A DNA stretch of 36,690 bases from Bacteroidetes bacterium RIFCSPLOWO2_12_FULL_35_15 (GCA_001769385.1 MEPB01000084.1:790-37479), one strand, 5' to 3'; shown: positions 1 through 8,137, numbered from the stretch's first letter. Numbers and translations: made by a program. Notes: generated by a model from the letters alone, not told the origin.

Positions 1-82
1 CGGTTGTGCTTTTAATTTATATTTGCGGTAACGAATAACAGAGTGCAATTAAGTCCGCACTTCTTTTAGCTTCGTTCGTTAG
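1..82 (+). repeat. Partial attC-like repeat (R0), left-truncated
   Basis: Right half of the ~172-bp intercassette repeat: the -7 box TATATTTG, the inner arm TCCGCA-CTTC-TTTTAG and the terminal GTTAG at 78-82. The left half lies outside the window, so the array continues upstream. Confidence 0.85.
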
Positions 83-98
83 CCACAAGGTTATAGAC

Positions 99-1623
99 TG
101 CATCGTCCTGAAATAGGTTGACTAAAAATTAAACACTTTTAGCAAACTATGACAACACAGAAAAAATCACCATGTCGAAAAAAAGAGTACTTAAAAATCA
201 GTTTCGACCTCAAACTTTCCATCATTGACCAAATTAAAAATGGACAAATTTCAGTAAATCACGCTGCTAAGGTTCATCAAATTTCTCGGAGTTCAATTAC
301 GTATTGGATGAAAAAATTATGTTTCTTTGAACAAAATAATAAAGCCATGAACAAGAACGAAGAAAACAAAAAGCTCAAAGAAAAAATTGAGGAACTTGAA
401 TTCATTAAAGAATTACAGCAAGACATTATTGCGGATTTAGAAGTAACAACAGGGCAGGCTCTTGCAAAAAAGTTATTGCCCGAAACATTAGCAAAAGAGA
501 TAGAGAAAAAGAAACGAAACCTTACAAAGTAAAGTGGCTCTATCAGTGTTTCGGGGTTTCCAAACAAGCATATTATAAGCGTATACAGACAGATATTCAA
601 AAAGAACTACAAGCCATTGCAATTAATAAAATAATCAAACCTGTTAGAGAAATAATGCCTAAATGTGGTGGTAGAAAATTGCATATTGATATTAAAGAAA
701 ATATGATAAAACAAAATGTACATATGGGAAGAGACCGCTTTTTTAAATTACTAAGAGAGAATCATTTGTTGATTGCAAAAACAAAACGATTCCACATTAC
801 AACTAATTCAAACCATTTTTTTCATACATCTGCAAATCTTGTTAAAGACCTTGAAATAACACATGCCGAACAGGTGTGGGTAAATGATATTACCTACATC
901 CAATTACAGTCACAACACGCATATTTAGCACTAACTACAGATGCTTATTCTAAAAAAATTATGGGTTGGAAAATCGATACAAATATGAGAGTTGATTTAA
1001 TAAAAGATGCTTTAACAATGGCTATAACTAATAGAACGTACAAGCATAAAAATATTATCTATCATAGTGATAGAGGCATACAATATTGCTGTCCGGACTT
1101 TACAAATTTTGCAAAAAAAAGAGGAATGATTACAAGCACAACACAAAATTCTGATCCTTACGAAAATGCTATTGCTGAAAGAATAAACGGAATATTAAAA
1201 TATGAATTTGGTTTAATCAAAACTATTCCAAACCTTGAAATAGCCACTAAAATGGTTAAACAAGCGGTTGATACTTACAACAACCGAAGAATACATTACA
1301 GCCTGGATATGAACACACCTGCGTTCGCTCACATCAACCAAACTCATAAATATAAATCATACAAGAAAAATTATTATGGAAAAAATAATTTACATTTGAA
1401 TCATCAAGTCGAAACAGAAACAAGCTCTGCTGGAGAGCAACTTGTTAGGGATACACTTGATGAACGACAAAAATGTAAAGTCAATGGATTATAAATCGCA
1501 TAATCCATTGATATTTTTAGAGTTCAAAATGCCTTAAAAAACTTACACACAGAAAATTTAATACAATGACAAATTCAATTATTATTTAAACAAAAAAGAG
1601 TCAACCTATTTCAGGACAAGACA
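99..1623 (+). mobile_element. IS3-family insertion sequence, copy 1 (1525 bp)
   Basis: The ends are TG...CA with terminal inverted repeats sharing GTCCTGAAATAGGTTGACT (left end at 105-123, right end reverse complement). A 3-bp direct repeat GAC flanks it (96-98 and 1624-1626), marking a simple transposition event. It lies 16 bases after the GTTAG of the preceding attC, so it interrupts the 5' leader of cassette 1 and separates the attC-borne promoter from the cassette gene. A second copy at 12948-14472 has the same length but differs at many bases. Confidence 0.9.
149..1494 (+). CDS. IS3-family transposase OrfAB (programmed -1 frameshift)
   Basis: DDE transposase made from two overlapping frames. 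OrfA (149-532, 127 aa) has a helix-turn-helix (around residues 35-55, with VNHAAKVHQISRSSITYWMK) and a leucine-rich coiled coil (around residues 70-100). OrfB is in the -1 frame and is open from before 472 to 1494. The heptamer A AAA AAG at 466-472, in the OrfA frame as GCA AAA AAG, is the classic IS3-family slippery site, and slipping there gives a fusion of about 448 aa. OrfB shows the rve catalytic triad: D in VWVNDITYI, D in IIYHSDRGIQ and E in DPYENAIAERING. No stop interrupts the fused frame, so the enzyme may be active. A start at 655 for OrfB is only an internal methionine and is not favoured. Confidence 0.88.
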
Positions 1624-1688
1624 GACTGACAACCATTAATTATGAAGACAGTTTTTTCGAAAGACAAATCATCAAAACCTTGACAATA

Positions 1689-2242
1689 ATGACAAAAAAA
1701 CTAATACTTATTGCACTTTCCTTTTGTACCATAGGGCACGCACAAAATGACAGCACAAGCACATCAAAAAAAATTCGATTTATGTAGAAATAGGAGGCAA
1801 TACACTTTTATATTCAATAAACTATGAAAGAAAATTTTATCAGAAAAAGAAAATGCAATTTTGCGGTAGAATCGGAATGATGATTTCACCATCATTAGGA
1901 GAACCAAAATTGTTAATAATGTTCCCTGCTGAAATGGACATATTGATAGGAAAAAATAATAATTTTTTTGAAACTGGAATTGGCTTTACTTACAATATTT
2001 CAAAGTACGAAGATTATGTTTTAGGATATGGGACAACTCCATCAAAAACATATTATTATCACAACCACCTAGCTATACTTCGCATTGGATATAGATTTCA
2101 AAAAACGAAAGGCGGTTTTTTGTTTCGGATTGCAGCTTTGCCACTCCTTATTTACAAACCAGAATACATTCCTCAAATCTCTACCGGACAAAAATATTCC
2201 GCTAAAATTTGGGCAGGTTTAAGTTGTGGATATAATTTTTAA
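1689..2242 (+). pseudogene. Small outer-membrane beta-barrel protein, frameshifted at a poly-A tract
   Basis: Cassette 1 gene. From ATG 1689 the frame encodes a signal peptide (MTKKLILIALSFCTIGHAQ) and then stops soon after an A8 run at 1766-1773. With one more A in that run the frame would continue as SIYVEIGGNTLLYSINYERK and join, without a stop, the long frame ending at 2242. The restored product is about 185 aa with alternating aromatic strands and a C-terminal aromatic residue (AKIWAGLSCGYNF), typical of small Bacteroidota outer-membrane barrels. The downstream part alone would lack the signal peptide. It could be a pseudogene, a phase-variable gene or a sequencing error in the homopolymer. 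IS copy 1 ends 65 bases upstream. Confidence 0.7.
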
Positions 2243-2665
2243 ATATTTTTAATTCACTCAGACAACAGAAAAAAGAAGACCTTGTAAATAAAAAAACACC
2301 GACCGTTATAAAATGTCAACCAATGTGTATTTCGATCGTTATTTAGAAAAAGAATAATTCAAAATTGTTTCGTTACGACCGTTATATAAATAATTAACTC
2401 GACTTTTTCACGACCGAGCATTGAAAACATGAAAACGTTTGGACTTTTATTTTGTGGTAAAAAAAAAAGATTGACTGTTGTAAAACAATGACTACTATGC
2501 GTTTCGACCGTTATTCAAAAAAAAAGTGAAATATATTTCTTTGCGACCATTACAATATATTGACTTCTGAGTATTAGGACTTTTGTTTAGAAAAAGTTTT
2601 ATTTATTGTTTGACATTTGGACAATTAGAATTAATATTACGCGGACAAAAAAAGAAACCCTGTGG
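2243..2665. other. Non-coding 3' part of cassette 1 with degenerate internal repeats
   Basis: No convincing ORF. The motif CGACCGTTAT and near variants recur at about 2300, 2334, 2378, 2509 and 2546. The block around 2320-2390 resembles that around 2495-2565, suggesting an old imperfect duplication. The cassette ends TGTGGCTAAC at 2661-2670, the reverse complement of its own start GTTAGCCACA at 78-87. Confidence 0.5.
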
Positions 2666-2837
2666 CTAACACCACCTAAAATAAATGCGGAGATACTGCA
2701 AGTTGCAAATGTTTGTCACAGCGGTATAAATTTATTTCTAAACATTTGCAGGGATCGGTTGTGCTTTTAATTTATATTTGTGGTAACGAATAACAGAGTG
2801 CAATTAAGTCCGCACTTCTTTTAGCTTCGTTCGTTAG
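2666..2837 (+). repeat. attC-like repeat R1 (172 bp), reference copy
   Basis: Layout of the type copy. Left arm: CTAAC (2666-2670), spacer ACCAC, CTAAAA (2676-2681), TAAA, TGCGGA (2686-2691). Centre: hairpin TGCAAATGTTT (2704-2714) with AAACATTTGCA (2740-2750), its loop holding the palindrome ATAAATTTAT (2726-2735). Then the -7-like box TATATTTG (2773-2780) with a TTTG 24 bases upstream (2745-2748). Right arm: TCCGCA (2809-2814), CTTC, TTTTAG (2819-2824), spacer CTTCGTTC, GTTAG (2833-2837). The paired arms, unequal spacers (5 and 8) and variable outer bases match the R''-L''-L'-R' plan of integron attC sites. Confidence 0.85.
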
Positions 2838-2864
2838 GTGCAACGCTTTCAGACGACAATATTT

Positions 2865-3563
2865 ATGAAAAAGATACTATTACAAATTTTCACTTTGACA
2901 ATTTTTCTAACATCGGGTGTTTCAGAAAAAGAACAAAATGCAGCTTCAAAAGTAGCTGCTCTATGGAATGCAGAGAACTCTTCAATTGGACATACTAAAA
3001 CTGCCGACACGGAAAAAGGAACCCATAATGTTATGGTTGTTACCTTAAAAAACTTAAAAACAGTTGACGACAAATACTCAAAAGACAAGATAACATCAGC
3101 TTCTGCATTGACTCTTATTGAAAATCTGAGAAAAGAAGATTATCAAGACTTTGACCAAATTAAAATTATTATTGAGAACAATTCTACTTCTTACGAAAAG
3201 ACATATGAAATAAATAAATTAGTTAATACAATTCTATTACTTAATGAAATTACTCAGTTCTTTGACTATTCGAGTACTCGTGACACATTGAATTTAAAAT
3301 CAATAATAAGTTCAAAAGACATTCCAGATTCGGGATTGATTAGTATTCTTCAAGCAAATAATCAAATAGACTCCACTTACGGAAAATTAAATCATATAAC
3401 AATCACAGGTTTTCGTTATGACCATGTTAACAAAACAAATGAACCTGCGATTGTTGCTTGGACAGATGTGTTTAACGGCAATACTTTGACAAATTATTCA
3501 TTTTATATTTCGGAAGAAAGTAAAAAAATTATTTACATCGGAATTAATGATGGAGAGAAATAA
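2865..3563 (+). CDS. Secreted hypothetical protein, first of two identical cassettes (2)
   Basis: 232 aa from ATG 2865, with an N-terminal signal peptide (MKKILLQIFTLTIFLTSGVS) and a soluble mixed alpha/beta body with no recognised domain. A GTG at 2838 would extend the frame by nine residues, but ATG 2865 places the signal peptide at the very start and is preferred. It is the only gene of its cassette, starting 28 bases after the attC end and stopping 9 bases before the next. The cassette ends with GCACCTAAC, the reverse complement of its start GTTAGGTGC. Asp codons are mostly GAC, as in many cassette genes here. I do not recognise the family. The next cassette is an exact copy. Confidence 0.75.
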   Translation: MKKILLQIFTLTIFLTSGVSEKEQNAASKVAALWNAENSSIGHTKTADTEKGTHNVMVVTLKNLKTVDDKYSKDKITSASALTLIENLRKEDYQDFDQIKIIIENNSTSYEKTYEINKLVNTILLLNEITQFFDYSSTRDTLNLKSIISSKDIPDSGLISILQANNQIDSTYGKLNHITITGFRYDHVNKTNEPAIVAWTDVFNGNTLTNYSFYISEESKKIIYIGINDGEK

Positions 3564-3572
3564 GCGCAGCAC

Positions 3573-3744
3573 CTAACACCACCTAAAATAAATGCGGAGA
3601 TACTGCAAGTTGCAAATGTTTGTCACAGCGGTATAAATTTATTTCTAAACATTTGCAGGGATCGGTTGTGCTTTTAATTTATATTTGTGGTAACGAATAA
3701 CAGAGTGCAATTAAGTCCGCACTTCTTTTAGCTTCGTTCGTTAG
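3573..3744 (+). repeat. attC-like repeat R2
   Basis: By eye identical to R1 over its whole length, consistent with a 907-bp tandem duplication of cassette plus repeat. The -7 box TATATTTG is present. Confidence 0.85.
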
Positions 3745-3771
3745 GTGCAACGCTTTCAGACGACAATATTT

Positions 3772-4470
3772 ATGAAAAAGATACTATTACAAATTTTCAC
3801 TTTGACAATTTTTCTAACATCGGGTGTTTCAGAAAAAGAACAAAATGCAGCTTCAAAAGTAGCTGCTCTATGGAATGCAGAGAACTCTTCAATTGGACAT
3901 ACTAAAACTGCCGACACGGAAAAAGGAACCCATAATGTTATGGTTGTTACCTTAAAAAACTTAAAAACAGTTGACGACAAATACTCAAAAGACAAGATAA
4001 CATCAGCTTCTGCATTGACTCTTATTGAAAATCTGAGAAAAGAAGATTATCAAGACTTTGACCAAATTAAAATTATTATTGAGAACAATTCTACTTCTTA
4101 CGAAAAGACATATGAAATAAATAAATTAGTTAATACAATTCTATTACTTAATGAAATTACTCAGTTCTTTGACTATTCGAGTACTCGTGACACATTGAAT
4201 TTAAAATCAATAATAAGTTCAAAAGACATTCCAGATTCGGGATTGATTAGTATTCTTCAAGCAAATAATCAAATAGACTCCACTTACGGAAAATTAAATC
4301 ATATAACAATCACAGGTTTTCGTTATGACCATGTTAACAAAACAAATGAACCTGCGATTGTTGCTTGGACAGATGTGTTTAACGGCAATACTTTGACAAA
4401 TTATTCATTTTATATTTCGGAAGAAAGTAAAAAAATTATTTACATCGGAATTAATGATGGAGAGAAATAA
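3772..4470 (+). CDS. Secreted hypothetical protein, second identical copy (cassette 3)
   Basis: The 232-aa translation is identical to the gene at 2865, and the nucleotide sequence is the same at an offset of 907 bases with no difference seen by eye, including the leader. It has the same signal peptide and no known domain. Perfect identity argues for a very recent duplication, either re-insertion of the same cassette or unequal exchange between repeats, or for an assembly artefact. It doubles the dose of an exported protein of unknown role. Confidence 0.72.
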   Translation: MKKILLQIFTLTIFLTSGVSEKEQNAASKVAALWNAENSSIGHTKTADTEKGTHNVMVVTLKNLKTVDDKYSKDKITSASALTLIENLRKEDYQDFDQIKIIIENNSTSYEKTYEINKLVNTILLLNEITQFFDYSSTRDTLNLKSIISSKDIPDSGLISILQANNQIDSTYGKLNHITITGFRYDHVNKTNEPAIVAWTDVFNGNTLTNYSFYISEESKKIIYIGINDGEK

Positions 4471-4479
4471 GCGCAGCAC

Positions 4480-4652
4480 CTAACACCACCTAAAATAAAT
4501 GCGGAGATACTGCAAGTTGCAAATGTTTGTCACAGCGGTATAAATTTATTTCTAAACATTTGCAGGGATCGGTTGTGCTTTTAATTTATATTTGTGGTAA
4601 CGGAAAAGCAAAGTGCAAGTAAGTCCGCACTTCTTTTAGCTTCGTTCGTTAG
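4480..4652 (+). repeat. attC-like repeat R3 (173 bp)
   Basis: Identical to R1/R2 through the central hairpin and -7 box, then switches to the other right-arm subtype (GGAAAAGCAAAGTGCAAGT in place of GAATAACAGAGTGCAATT), which is one base longer. Ends GTTAG at 4648-4652. Confidence 0.85.
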
Positions 4653-4682
4653 TGCCAATTATAAAAAAAACTTTGTAGACAA

Positions 4683-5306
4683 ATGAATTTTGGACGATTT
4701 TTTAATAAGCTTGCGATTGCAGTTATTGTAATCATAATTGTTGGTTGGCTGATAAATCTTGCGCTCCATAAACTTGAAAATAATCGCTTGGAAAAAAATG
4801 AAAGAGATGAAAAACTGGCAAAGGGAACTTGTGTTTTCGACAAAGTAGACTTAGACAGCTTAGTGATCTCCAAGTGGGAAAAGACCTTTAAACCAATCTT
4901 GAGTGTAACTGACTTTAAAAAATATTTTAATGACGAATTGCTTAACGTGAAGTTAAACGACACTTTGCAAGATGTACAAACGATTAAAATCGACAATAGT
5001 GATTTTTCATTTCATAATATTGGACAGAACATCTTTGTAAATGCAATAAATATAGACAAGACAAGCCAATTCACTTTTAATGTTAAAGAGAAATTAAACG
5101 TTACTCCCGACTACGACCTTGACAATTTTAAAGAACAATTTCCAAAATCCTTTTCGTGCAGAGAAAACGTATCAACATCGACAAAAATTGAAGAATTTGC
5201 TTTGAGACTTGACAACTCTAACAAAGCTTCTGAACTCCAGTTTATCATCCTATATTTCAATCGAGCCGACAACTTATGTCTTGTTGAATTTTATTACCAA
5301 GAATGA
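4683..5306 (+). CDS. Membrane-anchored hypothetical protein, first of two identical cassettes (4)
   Basis: 207 aa. A single N-terminal membrane segment (around residues 10-29, IAVIVIIIVGWLINLALHK) is followed by a charged stretch and a soluble domain of about 165 residues, probably facing the periplasm. There are two cysteines in the body, at KGTCVF and SFSCRE, and a third near the C-terminus in NLCLVEF. I recognise no family. Asp codons counted by hand are 13 GAC to 3 GAT, unlike the resident genes further right. The cassette starts GTTAGTGCCA and ends TGGCACTAAC, perfect reverse complements over ten bases. ATG 4683 is the natural start, 31 bases after the attC end. Confidence 0.75.
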   Translation: MNFGRFFNKLAIAVIVIIIVGWLINLALHKLENNRLEKNERDEKLAKGTCVFDKVDLDSLVISKWEKTFKPILSVTDFKKYFNDELLNVKLNDTLQDVQTIKIDNSDFSFHNIGQNIFVNAINIDKTSQFTFNVKEKLNVTPDYDLDNFKEQFPKSFSCRENVSTSTKIEEFALRLDNSNKASELQFIILYFNRADNLCLVEFYYQE

Positions 5307-5321
5307 AAAATATAACTGGCA

Positions 5322-5494
5322 CTAACACCACCTAAAATAAATGCGGAGATCCTGCAAGTTGCAAATGTTTGTCACAGCGGTATAAATTTATTTCTAAACA
5401 TTTGCAGGGATCAGTTGTGCTTTTAATTTATATTTGTGGTAACGGAAAAGCAGAGTGCAAGTAAGTCCGCACTTCTTTTAGCTTCGTTCGTTAG
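5322..5494 (+). repeat. attC-like repeat R4 (173 bp)
   Basis: Differs from R3 in the left half (GATCCTGCAAG, GGGATCAGTTG) but has the same right-arm subtype (GGAAAAGCAGAGTGCAAGT). TATATTTG box present. Ends GTTAG at 5490-5494. Confidence 0.85.
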
Positions 5495-5524
5495 TGCCAA
5501 TTATAAAAAAAACTTTGTAGACAA

Positions 5525-6148
5525 ATGAATTTTGGACGATTTTTTAATAAGCTTGCGATTGCAGTTATTGTAATCATAATTGTTGGTTGGCTGATAAATC
5601 TTGCGCTCCATAAACTTGAAAATAATCGCTTGGAAAAAAATGAAAGAGATGAAAAACTGGCAAAGGGAACTTGTGTTTTCGACAAAGTAGACTTAGACAG
5701 CTTAGTGATCTCCAAGTGGGAAAAGACCTTTAAACCAATCTTGAGTGTAACTGACTTTAAAAAATATTTTAATGACGAATTGCTTAACGTGAAGTTAAAC
5801 GACACTTTGCAAGATGTACAAACGATTAAAATCGACAATAGTGATTTTTCATTTCATAATATTGGACAGAACATCTTTGTAAATGCAATAAATATAGACA
5901 AGACAAGCCAATTCACTTTTAATGTTAAAGAGAAATTAAACGTTACTCCCGACTACGACCTTGACAATTTTAAAGAACAATTTCCAAAATCCTTTTCGTG
6001 CAGAGAAAACGTATCAACATCGACAAAAATTGAAGAATTTGCTTTGAGACTTGACAACTCTAACAAAGCTTCTGAACTCCAGTTTATCATCCTATATTTC
6101 AATCGAGCCGACAACTTATGTCTTGTTGAATTTTATTACCAAGAATGA
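5525..6148 (+). CDS. Membrane-anchored hypothetical protein, second identical copy (cassette 5)
   Basis: The translation is identical to the gene at 4683, at an offset of 842 bases, with the same leader and tail. It keeps the N-terminal membrane helix and the three cysteines. R4 and R5, which follow the two copies, share the same left half (GATCCTGCAAG, GGGATCAG), while R3, which precedes the first copy, differs. The left part of the repeat therefore travels with the gene upstream of it, as integron cassettes predict. Confidence 0.72.
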   Translation: MNFGRFFNKLAIAVIVIIIVGWLINLALHKLENNRLEKNERDEKLAKGTCVFDKVDLDSLVISKWEKTFKPILSVTDFKKYFNDELLNVKLNDTLQDVQTIKIDNSDFSFHNIGQNIFVNAINIDKTSQFTFNVKEKLNVTPDYDLDNFKEQFPKSFSCRENVSTSTKIEEFALRLDNSNKASELQFIILYFNRADNLCLVEFYYQE

Positions 6149-6163
6149 AAAATATAACTGGCA

Positions 6164-6336
6164 CTAACACCACCTAAAATAAATGCGGAGATCCTGCAAG
6201 TTGCAAATGTTTGTCACAGCGGTATAAATTTATTTCTAAACATTTGCAGGGATCAGTTGTGCTTTTAATTTATATTTGTGGTAACGGAAAAGCAGAGTGC
6301 AATTAAGTCCGCACTTCTTTTAGCTTCGTTCGTTAG
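6164..6336 (+). repeat. attC-like repeat R5 (173 bp)
   Basis: Same as R4 except GCAATTAAG in place of GCAAGTAAG in the right arm. TATATTTG box present. Ends GTTAG at 6332-6336. Confidence 0.85.
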
Positions 6337-6346
6337 CAACAACCGT

Positions 6347-6988
6347 ATGAAGACAATTCACAACTTGACAATCGGACTTTTAGTTATGGTACTCGGTTGC
6401 GGACAATCTAAAAACAAATCGGCAAACAGCATTATCAATTCAACTAATCCTACCACCGCGACTACTTCCTCCTCTATTTCGACAACCTCAGAGCCGACAG
6501 TTGACTTAGTTGTAAGTGAAAATGAAATTTACGAGTTTATGAAAATTGTAATTGCTGAACAAAAACTTTCTTACGACAATGGGTTTGACATCTCTGCTCC
6601 TGACTATTGGACAAAAGAATCTTTAATGACTTATTTAACTGACACTATAAAAAAGAAACAGACGACAAAAGCGGACAATTTTACGTTTTCTACTTTTACT
6701 TCTTTCACCGCTAATAAATGCCTGACAATGCAGGACATTAACTTTATGTTAAAACAAAAAAACGCATTGACAAATTTCAAATGGGACAGTAAACAATTTA
6801 ATTTCAATAAAGACAATAACAAAAATTGGTACACATTTTCTGTTCCACTTTTCTCAAAAGACAAAAATAAAGTTGTAATACAAATTGGCAATCTATGTTC
6901 TGGCTTGTGCGGAACTGGCTGGACAGTTTTGTTTACAAAGGAAAACGGTAAATGGAATTCATGGACAGGAGAAAAATGGATACATTAA
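6347..6988 (+). CDS. Lipoprotein, hypothetical (cassette 6)
   Basis: 213 aa from ATG 6347. The lipoprotein signal peptide has the lipobox LVMVLGC (Cys about residue 19), then a Ser/Thr-rich linker (about 25-55) and a folded C-terminal domain ending in NLCSGLCGTGWTVLF and KENGKWNSW. Two conserved-looking cysteines in the C-terminal motif could bond. The open frame runs back through the attC to a GTG at 6278, but that would add 23 residues encoded by repeat DNA ahead of the signal peptide, so I reject it. The start lies only 10 bases after the attC end. The cassette starts GTTAGCAA and ends TTGCTAAC. Function unknown. Confidence 0.75.
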   Translation: MKTIHNLTIGLLVMVLGCGQSKNKSANSIINSTNPTTATTSSSISTTSEPTVDLVVSENEIYEFMKIVIAEQKLSYDNGFDISAPDYWTKESLMTYLTDTIKKKQTTKADNFTFSTFTSFTANKCLTMQDINFMLKQKNALTNFKWDSKQFNFNKDNNKNWYTFSVPLFSKDKNKVVIQIGNLCSGLCGTGWTVLFTKENGKWNSWTGEKWIH

Positions 6989-7039
6989 CAAAACATTTTC
7001 TCTGTGTGGACATTGACGCAGAATAAAAAACGGCTATTG

Positions 7040-7211
7040 CTAACACCACCTAAAATAAATGCGGAGCAACTGCAAGCTGCAAATGTTTGTCGCAGCGGTA
7101 TAAATTTATTTCTAAACATTTGCAGGGATCGGTTGTGCTTTTAATTTATATTTGCGGTAACGAATAACAGAGTGCAAGTAATTCCGCACTTCTTTTAGCT
7201 TCGTTCGTTAG
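7040..7211 (+). repeat. attC-like repeat R6
   Basis: 172 bp. Small changes in the left half (GAGCAACTGCAAGCTGC, GTCGCAGCGG) leave the arms paired. TATATTTG box and GAATAACAG subtype. Ends GTTAG at 7207-7211. Confidence 0.85.
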
Positions 7212-7271
7212 CGGTAAGCTGGTAGACGTACTAAATGACATAAAATAACATTTCAGCATTCACTTTTTATA

Positions 7272-7886
7272 ATGACAGACCTCAGACAAATAGCAGACGA
7301 TATATACAGTAAGGAAAAAACGAATTCTCATTACGACCTTGTTGTTAATTATGAAAAATACAAAGACGTTTTAGACAAATACGACTATAACGATTCTCAA
7401 GAAAAGTATGATTTATTTTTGCAATTAAAAGCAGACTATGCAATAGCTTTAGCTGAAATCAAAAGCTACAGCAAGGCATTACCACAAATTGACAAGGCAC
7501 TCGACTTGTTTACTTCAGACAAACAATTTGACCTTGAGAAAGTATATACAATAAAATTCTACGAACTTCTTATTTGGAATCGTGGCAGAAGTAATTATTA
7601 CCTTGAGAATTATTCATTAGCCAAATCGGACTTTGAATTACTGACAAAGCAATATCCAGACAATACTATTTATAAAAAATGGCTGGTTGCAACGACCGGT
7701 ATAAAGAAAAATAAGATCAAGAATATTTTATGGTACGGCTTGGCAGGGGCTCTCCTAGTCGAATCGTTCCTAGACAAATGGGTTGTCGCTAAAAACATTT
7801 TTCTAATAGTCGGACTGCTTTGTTTAATTGCAGCAGTGGGACTTGAAATAAATATGTACTTACGAAAGAAAAAGTATGTTGCGTAG
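7272..7886 (+). CDS. TPR-like protein with C-terminal membrane hairpin (cassette 7)
   Basis: 204 aa from ATG 7272. Residues about 1-140 form helical pairs resembling tetratricopeptide repeats (ADYAIALAEIKSYSKALPQI; SNYYLENYSLAKSDFELL), a fold for protein binding. Residues about 150-195 form two membrane segments (WYGLAGALLVESFL and NIFLIVGLLCLIAAVGLEI), and the tail is basic. There is no N-terminal signal, so the TPR part probably stays in the cytoplasm, held to the inner membrane by its C-terminus. A 61-base leader separates it from the attC, longer than in other cassettes. The cassette starts GTTAGCGGT and ends ACCGCTAAC. Confidence 0.72.
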   Translation: MTDLRQIADDIYSKEKTNSHYDLVVNYEKYKDVLDKYDYNDSQEKYDLFLQLKADYAIALAEIKSYSKALPQIDKALDLFTSDKQFDLEKVYTIKFYELLIWNRGRSNYYLENYSLAKSDFELLTKQYPDNTIYKKWLVATTGIKKNKIKNILWYGLAGALLVESFLDKWVVAKNIFLIVGLLCLIAAVGLEINMYLRKKKYVA

Positions 7887-7954
7887 ACAGTTTAACAAAT
7901 GCTTCGACTTGAATACTTGCAAGACTTTTGAAAGCTAGAAGTTCAGCCTAACCG

Positions 7955-8127
7955 CTAACACTACCTAAAATAAATGCGGAGTTCCTGCAAGTTGCAAATG
8001 TTTGTCACATCGGTATAAATTTATTTCTAAACATTTGCAGGAATCGGTTGTGCTTTTAATTTATATTTGCGGTAACGGAAAAGCAGAGTGCAAGTAAATC
8101 CGCACTTCTTTTAGCTTCGTTCGTTAG
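7955..8127 (+). repeat. attC-like repeat R7 (173 bp)
   Basis: Minor changes (CTAACACTACC, GTCACATCGG, GGAATCGG). TATATTTG box and GGAAAAGCAG subtype. Ends GTTAG at 8123-8127. Confidence 0.85.
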
Positions 8128-8137
8128 CGGTAATACT

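Noticed and set aside
655-1494. OrfB of IS copy 1 as a separate gene starting at 655
   Set aside because: The -1 frame is open back past the A AAA AAG site at 466-472, which is the usual IS3-family fusion mechanism.
4683-6148. Tandem identical genes as a toxin-antitoxin pair stabilising the array
   Set aside because: Both copies are the same protein of 207 aa with a membrane anchor; no partner-like small gene or toxin motif is seen.
6278-6346. N-terminal extensions encoded in attC DNA (for example the frame from 6278, 10147 or 17732)
   Set aside because: They place repeat-encoded residues before clear signal peptides or domain starts; the in-cassette ATGs at 6347, 10294 and 17801 fit better.
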